Shown piece after piece: positions 10,369 through 23,101 of a stretch of 64,000 nt of DNA. The translations under genes were made by a program, and so were the position numbers. Within the stretch, counting starts at the first letter, position 1; each line of letters begins with the position of its first letter. The stretch covers positions 62,001 to 126,000 of the forward strand of contig NZ_REFJ01000001.1 in the NCBI RefSeq assembly GCF_003688415.1, in the 5' to 3' direction. Under the pieces are notes generated by a model, which was given only the letters and a program-made list of their open reading frames with translations, was not told the origin of the DNA and ran no database searches. Source of the stretch: Umboniibacter marinipuniceus. GTDB lineage: Bacteria > Pseudomonadota > Gammaproteobacteria > Pseudomonadales > DSM-25080.

Positions 10369-11949
10369 GTGAGTTCTTCCCTGTGGGCATCGTGCCTCGA
10401 ACAATTACAGCAGCAGATACCTAAGCAGCAATACTCAACATGGCTTGCTCCGCTAGTTTTCGTCTCGCTGACGGATGATACCTTGACGCTTTCAGCACCT
10501 AATCGCTTTATTCAGGATTGGGCTGCACAGCAATTTAGCAATCAAGTTGAGTCGGTATTAAGCGCTTTAGGTCAACCTCGGAAGGTTATTTTTACGGTGG
10601 CCGCGAGTGAAAATTCGGGTAGTAAGCGCCCGGTATTTAAGAGGAACCGAAAGCGAGGTGCACTCAGTAGTAAGGTTGGCTCAGTAGTTAGCACTCACAA
10701 ACAAGATGAAGCGCCGAGTCCAGCTAAGCGAGACGCCTCTCCTTCGCGCTTAAGTCAGGCGCCAACGAGTACTGATTTGGACGTCGCGCCAATTGGTGGC
10801 GGTTTACTAGAGCTTGGTGAGGCAAACAGGTCAATTGACACGACCGCTACGGCGGAGGTTTTCAAGCTAGCTCCATCTGCTTCAGTGACGATACCGCCAC
10901 CTAAAACAACGCCCGATGCTCATAATTCATTGCTGAACCCTATGTTCGACTTCGAAAGTTTTGTTATTGGTAAGTCTAACCAGTTGGCAGCTGCTGCGGC
11001 TCGCCAGGTTGCAGAAAATCCGGGTGCCGCAGGCCAATATAATCCCCTCTTTATCTATGGTGGTGTAGGCTTGGGGAAAACCCACTTGATGCAGGCTGTT
11101 GGTAACGAAATTGTTCGCCAAAAGCCAGATGCTAAGGTTCTTTATCTTCGCTCGGAGCGCTTTGTGGCAGATATGGTAAAGGCGTTACAACTCAACGCAA
11201 TGTCTGAGTTCAAGCGCTATTACCGTTCAATGGATGCGTTATTGATAGACGACATTCAGTTTTTTGCTGGAAAAGATCGTACCCAAGAGGAGTTTTTTCA
11301 CACCTTCAATGCGCTGCTTGAAGGTGGTCAGCAGATTATCGTTACCAGTGATCGCTACCCTAAAGAGATTAGTGGCTTAGAGGCTCGCCTAAAGAGCCGC
11401 TTTGAGTGGGGCCTAACGGTTGCGGTTGAGCCGCCAGAGCTTGAAACACGGGTAGCTATCTTGATGAAGAAGGCGGCACTGCAGAAGATGGTGCTTCCCG
11501 ATGACGCGGCGTTTTTTATCGCACAGCGGATACGCTCGCATGTCCGAGAGTTAGAGGGAGCGTTGACGAGGGTGGTGGCGCACGCTCGTTTCGTAGGTCA
11601 GCCAATTTCCATTGCGCTGATCAGAGACGCACTTAGGGATTTGTTGGCAATTCAAGACAAGCAGGTTAGCGTAGATAACATTCAGCGCACAGTGGCCGAC
11701 TATTACAAATTGAAGCTGTCGGAACTGTTGTCAAAGCGCCGTACCCGTTCAATCGCTAGGCCCCGGCAGTTGGCAATGGCGTTAGCTAAAGAGCTTACCA
11801 GTCATAGTTTCCCTGAGATTGGGGAATACTTCGGTGGTCGCGACCACACAACGGTGCTTCATGCTTGCAAGAAGATTAAAGAGCTCAAGTTGTCAGATTC
11901 AGACGTTCGTGATGACTACGAGACGTTACATCGCAGTTTAACCAGTTAA
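10369..11949 (+). CDS. dnaA: Chromosomal replication initiator DnaA
   Basis: AAA+ ATPase that binds DnaA boxes and opens oriC. The 526-residue protein starts at GTG 10369. Domain I spans about 1-85, a long polar linker about 85-188, and the AAA+ domain from about 190. It has Walker A GGVGLGKT at 231-238 and Walker [10 protein letters not shown]. The C-terminal DNA-binding domain carries the [15 protein letters not shown] signature. It is some 60 residues longer than the Escherichia coli protein, nearly all in the linker. It leads dnaA-dnaN-recF-gyrB, and DnaA boxes in its upstream region suggest autoregulation. Confidence 0.98.
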   Translation: MSSSLWASCLEQLQQQIPKQQYSTWLAPLVFVSLTDDTLTLSAPNRFIQDWAAQQFSNQVESVLSALGQPRKVIFTVAASENSGSKRPVFKRNRKRGALSSKVGSVVSTHKQDEAPSPAKRDASPSRLSQAPTSTDLDVAPIGGGLLELGEANRSIDTTATAEVFKLAPSASVTIPPPKTTPDAHNSLLNPMFDFESFVIGKSNQLAAAAARQVAENPGAAGQYNPLFIYGGVGLGKTHLMQAVGNEIVRQKPDAKVLYLRSERFVADMVKALQLNAMSEFKRYYRSMDALLIDDIQFFAGKDRTQEEFFHTFNALLEGGQQIIVTSDRYPKEISGLEARLKSRFEWGLTVAVEPPELETRVAILMKKAALQKMVLPDDAAFFIAQRIRSHVRELEGALTRVVAHARFVGQPISIALIRDALRDLLAIQDKQVSVDNIQRTVADYYKLKLSELLSKRRTRSIARPRQLAMALAKELTSHSFPEIGEYFGGRDHTTVLHACKKIKELKLSDSDVRDDYETLHRSLTS

Positions 11950-11989
11950 AACCATAAGCATAAATAAGTGCATAAGGGAGTTCATTTAG

Positions 11990-13093
11990 ATGAAATTTAC
12001 AGTTCAGCGTGATGCATTACTTAAGCCGCTCCAGCAGGTTGCGAGCGTTGTTGAGAAACGCCAGACATTGCCGATTCTAGCAAATGTATTGCTATCGGCT
12101 GAAGGCACTTCATTGTCGCTCACGGGTACAGATCTCGAAGTTGAAATGAGTGGCCGTGTCGAGATTGAGAGTTGTGAGGCCGCTGGCGCTGTGACGGTAC
12201 CGGCTAAGAAGCTACTCGACATCTGTAAGGCATTACCTGATGACCAGCCTATTCACTTTGCTGAAGATGATGCCAAGGTGGTGGTCCGTTGTGGTCGCAG
12301 TCGTTTCACGCTTTCTACGTTACCAGCGTCAGAGTTTCCTAAGGTTGAGACAGGCGAGGATGGTAGTAAGTTGGTGATCGCGCAGCGTGTGCTGCGGAGG
12401 TTGATTGATGCCACAGGGTTTTCGATGGCACAACAGGATGTTCGTTACTACCTAAATGGCATGCTGTTCGAGTTAACCCCAACCTTTATTCGAACCGTAG
12501 CCACAGACGGTCATCGTTTGGCGGTAGCCACCGAGCCTATGTCAACCGGTATGAGTGAAGACTCTCAATGCATTCTGCCTCGAAAAGGTGTCATGGAGTT
12601 GGTGCGCTTAGTAGAGCACTCGGATGATACGGTAGAGTTATACTTAAGTGCATCGCACATGCATATGGTCTCAGAGCAGTACTCGTTTACTTCTAAGTTA
12701 GTTGATGGAAAGTTCCCCGATTACAACCGCGTACTACCGAAGGGCGGAACTAATATTGTGTTGGGTGACCGAGAGTCTTTGCGATCAGTATTTTCGCGCG
12801 CAGCCATTCTCTCTAACGAGAAGTACCGAGGCGTACGTGTCAGCGTAAAAGATAACCTCATGACGGTAGTTGCAAACAACCCTGAGCAAGAGGAAGCAGA
12901 GGTTCAGGAAGAGGTTAGTTTCGATGGCGACTTCATTGAAATCGGCTTCAACGTTAATTACGTTCTTGATGTTCTAGGTGTGCTGGGTAGTGACGAAGCT
13001 AAGCTAATTATGGCGGACTCTACTTCAAGTGTGCTTATCCAGGCTGGTGACTCTACTGACGCACAGTATGTTGTAATGCCAATGCGCCTATAA
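11990..13093 (+). CDS. dnaN: DNA polymerase III sliding clamp (beta subunit)
   Basis: Ring-shaped processivity clamp. The 367-residue protein is the normal length for three repeated clamp domains, begins MKFTVQRDALLKPLQQV and ends VVMPMRL, matching the family C terminus. AAGGGAG lies about ten bases before the ATG. It follows dnaA by 40 bases and precedes recF by 12. Confidence 0.98.
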   Translation: MKFTVQRDALLKPLQQVASVVEKRQTLPILANVLLSAEGTSLSLTGTDLEVEMSGRVEIESCEAAGAVTVPAKKLLDICKALPDDQPIHFAEDDAKVVVRCGRSRFTLSTLPASEFPKVETGEDGSKLVIAQRVLRRLIDATGFSMAQQDVRYYLNGMLFELTPTFIRTVATDGHRLAVATEPMSTGMSEDSQCILPRKGVMELVRLVEHSDDTVELYLSASHMHMVSEQYSFTSKLVDGKFPDYNRVLPKGGTNIVLGDRESLRSVFSRAAILSNEKYRGVRVSVKDNLMTVVANNPEQEEAEVQEEVSFDGDFIEIGFNVNYVLDVLGVLGSDEAKLIMADSTSSVLIQAGDSTDAQYVVMPMRL

Positions 13094-13105
13094 GCTCCGC
13101 TTTTA

Positions 13106-14200
13106 ATGCGCCTTAACAGAATCATCATTCAGGGGCTCCGTAATATCTCTCACGCAGATATTCGGGGCTTCTCTCGTTTTAATCTAATCATCGGTCCCAA
13201 CGGATCGGGTAAGTCTTCGTTCTTGGAGGCTTGTCATCTTTTATCTACGGGGCGAAGCTTTCGTAGTCGGCAGATCAAGCCCGTCATTTCAACCGATCTT
13301 CCCGAGGCAGTTTGCTTTGCTGAAGTTTCAACTGAAGGGGCTGTAGCGCGCAAGATTGCAGTCAAGAAGACACGTTCTGACGAATCAGTTTACCGTATCG
13401 ACGATACAAACTTTAGAAACCCGTCAGAAATGGCTCGAATACTCCCTGTGCTGCTGATAGAGCCGGCACTCTTCGTGTTGATGGATGGCGGACCAGTTGT
13501 CCGCCGTAGCTTTATAGATTGGGGAGTGTTCCACGTGGAACATTCTTTTTTAAAACTATGGCAGCGTTACCAGCGGGCGTTAAATCAGCGGAATAAGCTA
13601 CTTAAAAGTGGTATACTATCCGAGCAGGAGTTGGCCCCTTGGGAGGCCGAAATGGCTGATTGTGGCGCTGCTATCACGGGCTTTCGTGAGCAGTACTTCC
13701 AGCGGCTTTTCGAAGAGTTCGAGAGCTTGGTTAGCGGTTTTAGTGATTGGGATCTACCAAGTATCACCTTTTCTCCTGGTTTTAGCGGTGAGTTAGCTAC
13801 AGCGTTGGCAGACAATCGTACTAAGGATAGCCAGCTAGGCTACACGTCGGCAGGTCCGCACCGAGCAGATATTAGGCTTCGAAGTGGACGGTTTGGTGCC
13901 GAAAAAGTATTGTCACGTGGCCAACAGAAGATGCTTATTATCGCGTTGAAGCTTTCGCAAGCGAGCGTCTATTTTAAAACGCACAATCAAAAGGTGGTTT
14001 TCCTCCTAGATGATTTGTCGAGTGAGCTCGACGCCGGTAATTTTAAGCTACTTATTCCGCTGCTTGCCGAACTCGGCGAGCAGGTGTTTTTGACTGGAGT
14101 AGATACCTCATTAGAGGAAACGGTCTCTGATGCCCTTCAGGCTGGTAATATTGATTCAAACTTAGCTGTGTTCCACGTGGAACATGGTAGTATTAAATAA
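13106..14200 (+). CDS. recF: DNA replication/repair protein RecF
   Basis: SMC-like ATPase that helps load RecA at gaps. The 364-residue protein has the Walker A motif GPNGSGKSS near residue 30, the ABC signature LSRGQQKML and Walker B FLLDDLSSELD, in order. The gene contains two perfect copies of the parS palindrome, each encoding the peptide FHVEH. One is mid-gene and one is eleven codons from the stop. It lies between dnaN and gyrB. Confidence 0.97.
   Translation: MRLNRIIIQGLRNISHADIRGFSRFNLIIGPNGSGKSSFLEACHLLSTGRSFRSRQIKPVISTDLPEAVCFAEVSTEGAVARKIAVKKTRSDESVYRIDDTNFRNPSEMARILPVLLIEPALFVLMDGGPVVRRSFIDWGVFHVEHSFLKLWQRYQRALNQRNKLLKSGILSEQELAPWEAEMADCGAAITGFREQYFQRLFEEFESLVSGFSDWDLPSITFSPGFSGELATALADNRTKDSQLGYTSAGPHRADIRLRSGRFGAEKVLSRGQQKMLIIALKLSQASVYFKTHNQKVVFLLDDLSSELDAGNFKLLIPLLAELGEQVFLTGVDTSLEETVSDALQAGNIDSNLAVFHVEHGSIK
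13527..13542. promoter_or_regulatory. parS site 1 (ParB binding palindrome) inside recF
   Basis: TGTTCCACGTGGAACA is a perfect 16-base palindrome identical to the chromosomal parS consensus of pseudomonads. It is translated in recF as part of GVFHVEHS. parA and parB are 10-12 kb away. Confidence 0.93.
14169..14184. promoter_or_regulatory. parS site 2 (ParB binding palindrome) at the 3' end of recF
   Basis: A second exact copy of TGTTCCACGTGGAACA, 642 bases from the first. It encodes AVFHVEHG close to the RecF C terminus. Its position near the stop suggests the peptide end tolerates the DNA site. Confidence 0.93.
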
Positions 14201-14218
14201 TAAATTAAATGCTTCTGA

Positions 14219-16657
<2,439 letters not shown>

Positions 16658-16718
16658 CGGCTAAGAGCGGTTAATGTAAAGGATGTGGCTGGTGAAACCA
16701 GCCCGTTATAACCGAAGG

Positions 16719-16748
16719 ACCACTCCCTAAGCAGGGGGTGGTTTTTTT
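16719..16748 (+). terminator. Rho-independent terminator after gyrB
   Basis: ACCACTCCCT (16719-16728) and AGGGGGTGGT (16733-16742) pair over ten bases with one G-U, followed by a run of T to 16748. A second small stem, GGCTGG/CCAGCC, lies at 16687-16703. Confidence 0.85.
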
Positions 16749-16767
16749 ATAGGTGTAGTACTAAGCG

Positions 16768-17469
16768 CTAGAGGTTCTGCTCTACAATCCAGTCTCGCGC
16801 AGATTGAGTGATTTCTGCTACGGAAGACTCCGATGTATCAATGGCTTCGCCAATGACTACTTTGAAGATTCCCGGCGACTTCTTAAAGGTGCGAGCGGGC
16901 CAGACCGCGCCGGCGTTGTGCGCAACGGGAATCGCCTTAACACCTGCACGCTTAGCGAGTTGAGCGCCGCCTCGGGCAAACTTGCCAATTGTAGGATAAT
17001 CGTTTCGCGTTCCCTCAGGATAAATAATAACGCTCGTTCCCGAGGTCAATCGCTTTTCACCCTTCTCCATCATCTGTGCCAGGGCCTGACGGGGCTTTCC
17101 TCGATCAATACCAATGGGCTTACTTACCCAAGCTCCCCATCCAAAGAATGGAATTTTAAGCAACTCTTTCTTAAGGATAGGCACGGCGGGAAAAAAGAGT
17201 GACTGGAGGACGAAGGTTTCTGGGCTGCTCTGGTGGTTAGCCATGACCAGTACCGTACTACCATCTTTAGGGATATTCTCCCTGCCCTCAATGACGAGCT
17301 TTACGCCACACGATAATCGTAACCAACCCACCACAGCCCAACACCATAGGCAGCCAACACGAAGTCTCATCCTATAGCTCATTAGCGGTGCTGAGATTGG
17401 TGCAATAGTCCCATAGATAATGGTGATAAGCGCAAGGCCAATATAGAAAATAGTGGAACGAAACAGCAT
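16768..17469 (-). CDS. Lysophospholipid (1-acyl-glycerol-3-phosphate) acyltransferase, PlsC family
   Basis: Likely makes phosphatidic acid from lysophosphatidic acid at the inner membrane. The 233-residue protein has one or two N-terminal membrane segments. Its catalytic motif is NHQSSPE, an HX4E rather than HX4D form, as seen in related pseudomonad enzymes. Next come a YPEGTRND block (acceptor phosphate binding) and VKAIPVAHNAG. It lies convergent with gyrB and in the same place as the acyltransferase next to gyrB in Pseudomonas. Substrate preference cannot be read from sequence. Confidence 0.85.
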   Translation of the reverse strand: MLFRSTIFYIGLALITIIYGTIAPISAPLMSYRMRLRVGCLWCWAVVGWLRLSCGVKLVIEGRENIPKDGSTVLVMANHQSSPETFVLQSLFFPAVPILKKELLKIPFFGWGAWVSKPIGIDRGKPRQALAQMMEKGEKRLTSGTSVIIYPEGTRNDYPTIGKFARGGAQLAKRAGVKAIPVAHNAGAVWPARTFKKSPGIFKVVIGEAIDTSESSVAEITQSARDWIVEQNL

Positions 17470-17572
17470 TAATAATCCTTTGGAGGTATGTAGGTACTTA
17501 CAAACCGGGCGTTATTTATGTGACTGACCGGTTCTGGATGAGCATAGAATGCCACCTTTTCCAAGAAGAGCC

Positions 17573-17604
17573 AAGGGAAAATAAAGGGGGATTAAACCCC
17601 CTTT
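17573..17604 (-). terminator. Rho-independent terminator after glyS
   Basis: On the minus strand AAAGGGGG, a six-base loop and CCCCCTTT form a perfect eight-pair stem followed by ATTTT. It lies ten bases past the glyS stop. Confidence 0.85.
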
Positions 17605-17613
17605 CGTACTTTG

Positions 17614-19683
17614 TTAAACCAAGCGTGAAATGTCAGCAACGGCACCGAAGAGATTGGAGAGTCGCTTTAAGATCGCCAACCGGTTCGCACGAACTGCATC
17701 GTCTTCAGCGTTCACCATTACGCCGTCAAAGAAGGCATCAACCGGACCACGAAGTTCAGCGAGGGCAAGCATGGATTCCGTATAGCGCTTCTCCGCAAGT
17801 AGCGGTTGGACGATAGGCTCTACACTGAGTAACTCGTTGTAAAGTGCTTGCTCAGGAGCTTCAGAAATCAACGAGGGGTCGATATCGTCACTAACAGCAT
17901 CTACCTTAGCGAGAATGTTACCAACGCGCTTATTCGCCGCAGCGAGCGCTTCAGCGGCGTCAATTTTAGCGAAGTCTGTCACCGCCAATACGCGGGCGTT
18001 GAAATCCACAGGGCTAGTGAGTGACTTCTCAAGTACCGCGTTGACGGCATCAGCACTAATACCCTCTTCAACATACCTAGCCTTAAAGCGCTCGAAGACA
18101 TAGTCCACTATTTGCGCTCGGACCTGAGAGTGGTCGAATTCAACGTGTTGTAGAGACTTAAGCGCCAAATCGGTGAGCTCCGCTAGATCTAAGTTGAGGT
18201 TGTTCTCAACAATTAAACGAAGCAGCCCAATTGAGGCTCTGCGGAGTGCGAAGGGATCCTTCGAGCCGCTTGGAATCTGACCAATTGCAAAGATACCGGC
18301 TAGCGTGTCCATTCTGTCCGCAATGGCGATAGCTGTCCCCGTAGCGGTACTAGGAAGCGAATCGCCCGCGAAGCGCGGCATGTAATGCTCGTTCATAGCG
18401 CTAGCAACTTCTGCACTCTCGCCATCGTGGCGGGCATAGTATTCGCCAGCAAGCCCCTGTAGATCATCAAACTCTAAGACTAACTCAGAGCTTAAATCTG
18501 CTTTACAAAGTTTGGCGGCGCGTTGTACGTCGGCCGCTTTGGCACCAACAATTGTTGATATTGACGTTGATAGCGCGGCAATACGATCACACTTCTCTGC
18601 AATCGTTCCAAGCTGCTTTTGAAAAACAATCTTCTCAAGCTTTTCGGCCTTAGATTCTAATGAAGTTTTAAGGTCTGTCTTGTAAAAGAAGTCTGCGTCC
18701 GCAAGGCGTGGACGAATTACTTTTTCGTTCCCTTCAATCACCGACGAAGGCTTAGAGGATACGATATTCGAAACGAATACGAACAAGGGTAATAACGCGC
18801 CTGCGTCATCAACCACATGGAAGTACTTTTGGTGTTCTCTCATGCTTGAGATGAGTGCCTCGGCTGGAACCTCCAGGAACTTCGCCTCGAACGACCCTGC
18901 CATGGGCACAGGCCACTCTACAAGGCCGGTAACTTCATCTAGCAACTCGGCACCAATAACGGTGTTACCGTTAGCGGCGGCACCTACTTCGGCCGCCCCG
19001 TCACGAATTAGTTGGCGGCGCTTTTCGAAGCTCGCGACGACCTGCCCGTCATCAAGTAGAACTTGTTCATAGGCTAGCGCAGAGGGAACAATCAAGTCGC
19101 CCTGCGAGTGGAAGCGGTGACCACGCGTGACGTTACTACTTTCAATACCCAGCACAGTCATAGGTACGATAGCGTCATCGGCTAGCGCAAGTAGCCACTT
19201 TACTGGGCGAACAAATTCGGCGCGGCTAGCACCCCAGCGCATGCGCTTAGGGATGGGTAGTTGCTGTAGGGCCTTTTCAACGAAACCCTGTAGTAAAGCA
19301 GTTGTGGATTGCCCCTGCTGAGTGCTGCGAAAAGCCAGACGAGTACCCTTTGGCGTTTCTACTTCGATTAGCTGATTAAACTCTGTGCCACATGAGCGAG
19401 CAAAGCCCTCAGCTGCCTTGGAGGGATTACCCTCTTTGTCAAAGGCGGCTTTAACATTTGGGCCGAGCTTTTCAACGTCGGTATCGGCTTGGCAAGCTTG
19501 CACATTATGAACGAGCACACCAAGGCGACGCGGTGCGGCAAAGCTTTCAACCTGCTCAAAGTTAAGTTCTGCGGCCACTAAGCTATCTTTGATGCTTTGG
19601 CTAAAGGCATCTGAGAGCGCCTTTAATGACTTCGGTGGTAGCTCTTCAGTGCCAAGTTCGATAAGAATATTCTGGGTTGTCAT
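17614..19683 (-). CDS. glyS: Glycyl-tRNA synthetase beta subunit
   Basis: Beta subunit of the bacterial alpha2beta2 glycyl-tRNA synthetase; needed for tRNA binding and anticodon contacts. The 689-residue protein is the usual length, starts with LIELGTEELPPKSL, and contains FLEVPAEALISSMREHQKYF and GSKDPFALRRASIGLLRL, both family landmarks. Its ATG overlaps the glyQ stop (TAATG), so the subunits are translationally coupled. A terminator follows. Confidence 0.97.
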   Translation of the reverse strand: MTTQNILIELGTEELPPKSLKALSDAFSQSIKDSLVAAELNFEQVESFAAPRRLGVLVHNVQACQADTDVEKLGPNVKAAFDKEGNPSKAAEGFARSCGTEFNQLIEVETPKGTRLAFRSTQQGQSTTALLQGFVEKALQQLPIPKRMRWGASRAEFVRPVKWLLALADDAIVPMTVLGIESSNVTRGHRFHSQGDLIVPSALAYEQVLLDDGQVVASFEKRRQLIRDGAAEVGAAANGNTVIGAELLDEVTGLVEWPVPMAGSFEAKFLEVPAEALISSMREHQKYFHVVDDAGALLPLFVFVSNIVSSKPSSVIEGNEKVIRPRLADADFFYKTDLKTSLESKAEKLEKIVFQKQLGTIAEKCDRIAALSTSISTIVGAKAADVQRAAKLCKADLSSELVLEFDDLQGLAGEYYARHDGESAEVASAMNEHYMPRFAGDSLPSTATGTAIAIADRMDTLAGIFAIGQIPSGSKDPFALRRASIGLLRLIVENNLNLDLAELTDLALKSLQHVEFDHSQVRAQIVDYVFERFKARYVEEGISADAVNAVLEKSLTSPVDFNARVLAVTDFAKIDAAEALAAANKRVGNILAKVDAVSDDIDPSLISEAPEQALYNELLSVEPIVQPLLAEKRYTESMLALAELRGPVDAFFDGVMVNAEDDAVRANRLAILKRLSNLFGAVADISRLV

Positions 19684-20633
19684 TATTTGTTCTCCCCTAA
19701 CGCGGCGAGCACTTCTTCACGGATATCTGGACGAGCAAGTGGGAAACCTGCCTTTCTACGTGCCTCAAAATAGGCTTCGGCGCAGGCTCGGGCAAGTGTT
19801 CTAACGCGCAGAATATAACGTTGGCGCTCGGTAACAGAAATTGCATGGCGAGCATCTAACAGGTTGAATGCGTGCGAGGCTTTCATGACACATTCGTAGG
19901 CGGGCAGCGGCAGTGACGCCTCAATGAGCTTCGCGCTTTCGGCTTCATAGTCATCGAAATGCTGGAAGAGTGTCTCTACGGTTGCATGTTCGAAGTTGTA
20001 GGTGGACATTTCAACTTCGTTTTGGAGGAAGACATCGCCATAGGTGACAACACCTTCGGCACTTTCAGTCCAAACCAAATCGTAGACGCTGTCCACGCCT
20101 TGTAGATACATTGCGATCCGCTCTAAGCCGTAAGTGATTTCGCCCAAAACTGGATAGCACTCAAGACCACCGACCTGTTGGAAGTAGGTAAACTGGGTCA
20201 CTTCCATCCCATTCATCCATACTTCCCAACCAAGTCCCCAGGCGCCAAGCGTTGGCGATTCCCAGTTATCCTCAACAAAGCGAATATCGTGCTCAGTCAA
20301 GTCCACGCCCAGCGCTTCCAATGAACCAAGGTATAGCTCTTGAATGTTGTCAGGTGATGGTTTCATGACAACTTGAAATTGGTAATAGTGCTGGAGCCGA
20401 TTAGGGTTTTCACCGTAACGTCCGTCCGTTGGCCGGCGACACGGTTGCACGTAGGCTGCATTCCATGACTCGGGACCAATGGCTCGAAGGAAAGTTGCTG
20501 GGTGGAATGTACCCGCGCCTACTTCCATATCAAGCGGTTGCATAATGACACAGCCATGCTGAGCCCAGTATTGTTGAAGGGCAAGGATTAAACCCTGAAA
20601 CGTGTTAATATCGACGCGGTTGTTGGCAGACAC
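19683..20633 (-). CDS. glyQ: Glycyl-tRNA synthetase alpha subunit
   Basis: Catalytic alpha subunit. The 316-residue protein carries the class II core: [19 protein letters not shown] near the N terminus, then [29 protein letters not shown] and FQVVMKPSP. It is complete and slightly longer than average at the C terminus. It is divergent from lpxL across a 104-base gap and overlaps glyS by one base. Confidence 0.97.
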   Translation of the reverse strand: MSANNRVDINTFQGLILALQQYWAQHGCVIMQPLDMEVGAGTFHPATFLRAIGPESWNAAYVQPCRRPTDGRYGENPNRLQHYYQFQVVMKPSPDNIQELYLGSLEALGVDLTEHDIRFVEDNWESPTLGAWGLGWEVWMNGMEVTQFTYFQQVGGLECYPVLGEITYGLERIAMYLQGVDSVYDLVWTESAEGVVTYGDVFLQNEVEMSTYNFEHATVETLFQHFDDYEAESAKLIEASLPLPAYECVMKASHAFNLLDARHAISVTERQRYILRVRTLARACAEAYFEARRKAGFPLARPDIREEVLAALGENK

Positions 20634-20737
20634 AGACTTCGCCGCCTCCTAGTTAAATAGTGTTAAAAAAAGTGCTGCCATTATACTTAGGATCGCAGCT
20701 ACTGCCTAATAATTGACTCATTATCGGCTTGAGACAG

Positions 20738-21616
20738 ATGAAATTCCAAAAAATAGTGGTAAATACTCTTCTAAAGCTTCTTTCGAAGCTTAATTTGCGA
20801 CAAGCAAGGTGGCTGGGGCGAGTCTTGGGTTCAATAGTTTGGCGAACTGATAGCGGCCCAAAGAAGTCCACCCTACGCAATTTGGAACTTGCCTACCCTG
20901 ATATGAATCAAGCAGATAGAGATTTGTTGGCGAAGCGCTCTCTGCAGCATATGTTCAGCTTGCTGCCCGAATTTGCAATCACCTGGAATGCCAGCAGTGA
21001 TTGGCTGCAAAACCAGGTGCAATCAATCCAGGGGGAAGCATTGCTGGCGTGCCCAGAGGGAAAAGGCGTAATCATCCTTGCTCCCCACTTGGGGAATTGG
21101 GAGGCGATGGGGCAAATTATCGCTACGAAGGTGGCAATGACGGCCATGTACGCACCACCCAAGCAGGCCTTTCTTGAACCCATCGTCCGCAGCGCTCGCG
21201 AGCGCTTTGGTGTGAATATGGTTCCGGCAACAGCAAAAGGGGTTATCGGTCTAACCCGAGCCCTAAAGAAAAACGAAAGTGTCTTTATTCTTCCCGACCA
21301 AGTTCCCGATGGTACGGGTGGTATTCATGCGCCATTTTTTAATGTTAACGCCTTCACCATGAAGCTAGCTGCCGGTTTAATAAGCCGAACGGGCTGCAAA
21401 GTTGTTATGGCGGCAGGCTTTCAGAGCGCTGATGGGTGGAATATTGTTTTGGAAGAGGCTGACCCTGAAATATATAGTGAGGATGTCCACACTTCGGTTG
21501 CAGCGATGAATCGTTCAGTTGAAAAGCTAGTTAGTTACCACCCAGAGCAATACCAGTGGGAATACAAGCGCTTCCGCAAACTTCAAGATCCATCTATCCA
21601 CTATTACCGCTTTTAG
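20738..21616 (+). CDS. Lipid A biosynthesis lauroyl acyltransferase-like protein (LpxL/HtrB family)
   Basis: Predicted membrane enzyme adding a secondary acyl chain to lipid A. The 292-residue protein has the family motif HLGNWEAMG (HX4E) and the later LPDQVPDGTGG and MAAGFQSADGW blocks. I chose the ATG at 20738 over an in-frame TTG three codons earlier. It is convergent with trkH, with a single base between their stop codons. Pseudomonas has an LpxL-type gene at the same place. Which acyl chain it transfers is unknown. Confidence 0.85.
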   Translation: MKFQKIVVNTLLKLLSKLNLRQARWLGRVLGSIVWRTDSGPKKSTLRNLELAYPDMNQADRDLLAKRSLQHMFSLLPEFAITWNASSDWLQNQVQSIQGEALLACPEGKGVIILAPHLGNWEAMGQIIATKVAMTAMYAPPKQAFLEPIVRSARERFGVNMVPATAKGVIGLTRALKKNESVFILPDQVPDGTGGIHAPFFNVNAFTMKLAAGLISRTGCKVVMAAGFQSADGWNIVLEEADPEIYSEDVHTSVAAMNRSVEKLVSYHPEQYQWEYKRFRKLQDPSIHYYRF

Positions 21617-21617
21617 T

Positions 21618-23093
21618 CTAGTCACGCCAGAATGTGGGTGTGAACAGAACGAGCAGTGTGAATACCTCAAGTCGGCCCATGAGCATGGTGAAAGATAGGA
21701 GTAATTTAGCGCCATCGCCAAGGGATTGATAGTTGGCGGCGACGTCTCCCATTCCAGGCCCAAGGTTGTTAATACAGGCAGCAACGGCGCTGAAAGCGGT
21801 TAGGAAGTCATAACCCATTGCCATCAATACCAGCCAAGTCATGACGAAGGTCAGCATATAGATAGCGATGAAACCCCAGACTGATTCTAACACTCGCGAG
21901 GGAACAACCTTCTGGTTTAACTTAATATGGCGAATGGCGTTAGGGTGCACCAATCGGTATAGCTCACGCTGGCCCTGGCGTACCAATAACACCCAACGCA
22001 TCGCTTTCATTCCGCCGCCGGTGGATCCAGAACTCCCCCCAACAAATGCCATGAAGAAAAGTAAGAATGGTAGAAAGAGTGGCCAACTAGTGAAATCTTG
22101 TGTCGCGAAGCCGGTAGTGGTGGCGATAGATACCAACATAAACGCGCCGTGATAAAAGGCATCTTCCAGCGGTAAGGTCTCGGTGAGCCAGAGGTACCAA
22201 ACGGTAATTGCAATGCCTACTGCTAGTAGCCACAAATAGAACTTACATTCGCTATCCTGAAAATAATGGCGAAGGCTATTCTGCTGCCAAGTGACAAAGT
22301 GTAAGGCAAAGTTAATACCGGATAGCGCCATAAAAATTGTCGTCACCCACAGGATCGTGTTCGAATCATAAAAGCCAATACTCGCGTCATGGGTTGAGAA
22401 CCCGCCTATCGACGTGGTGCTGAGTGCGTGAGCGATGGCATCGAAACTCGACATTCCCGACACATACAGTGATATTGCACAGGCCACCGTTAGCGCGATG
22501 TAGATGGATGCCATTGACTTGGCCGTCTCGGCAATGCGCGGTGTAAGTTTGGAATCCTTAACCGGACCGGGCGTTTCGCTTTTATAGAGCTGAAGCCCCC
22601 CTACTCCCAAGGCTGGGAGAACAGCAACCGCGATGACAATGATACCTATTCCGCCAATCCACTGTAGCAGCTGACGGTAGATCAATAGTCCTCGTTCCAT
22701 GGTGTCGAGGCCAGATATGACGGTAGCCCCGGTGGTAGTTAGCCCGGAAAAAGATTCGAAGATCGCGTCCACCCAGGAGATATTTAATTCTTCAGATAGC
22801 GCGAATGGCAGGGTTCCCAATAAACTCAAGGTGGTCCAGAACAGGACAGTTATAATGAAACCATCGCGGACTCGTAACTCATAACGTTGAGCTTGTTTTC
22901 GCATTGCCCAGCGTATCGTTGAGGCCGTTCCAAAGAGTATGCCTCCAACAAAGATAGAGATGTAGAAACTGGTGGATAACGAGGTATGGCTTTCGCCATA
23001 CCACTCTGAAACCACGATGGCGGGGAGAAAAGCCACGGCTGAAAACAGCCATATCATTAATCCTAGAACTCGTCCTATTACCGCAAATCGCAT
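21618..23093 (-). CDS. trkH: Trk potassium uptake system membrane subunit TrkH
   Basis: Ion-conducting subunit of the Trk potassium transporter. The 491-residue protein has four pore-loop repeats, for example SGLTTTGATVISGL, TTSIGGFSTHD, TTTGFATQDF and CINNLGPGMGD, each with the selectivity glycine. GGSSGSTGGGMKAMR is also typical. Length fits TrkH/TrkG. It follows trkA by eight bases in the same operon. Confidence 0.96.
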   Translation of the reverse strand: MRFAVIGRVLGLMIWLFSAVAFLPAIVVSEWYGESHTSLSTSFYISIFVGGILFGTASTIRWAMRKQAQRYELRVRDGFIITVLFWTTLSLLGTLPFALSEELNISWVDAIFESFSGLTTTGATVISGLDTMERGLLIYRQLLQWIGGIGIIVIAVAVLPALGVGGLQLYKSETPGPVKDSKLTPRIAETAKSMASIYIALTVACAISLYVSGMSSFDAIAHALSTTSIGGFSTHDASIGFYDSNTILWVTTIFMALSGINFALHFVTWQQNSLRHYFQDSECKFYLWLLAVGIAITVWYLWLTETLPLEDAFYHGAFMLVSIATTTGFATQDFTSWPLFLPFLLFFMAFVGGSSGSTGGGMKAMRWVLLVRQGQRELYRLVHPNAIRHIKLNQKVVPSRVLESVWGFIAIYMLTFVMTWLVLMAMGYDFLTAFSAVAACINNLGPGMGDVAANYQSLGDGAKLLLSFTMLMGRLEVFTLLVLFTPTFWRD

Positions 23094-23101
23094 GTATACA
23101 C

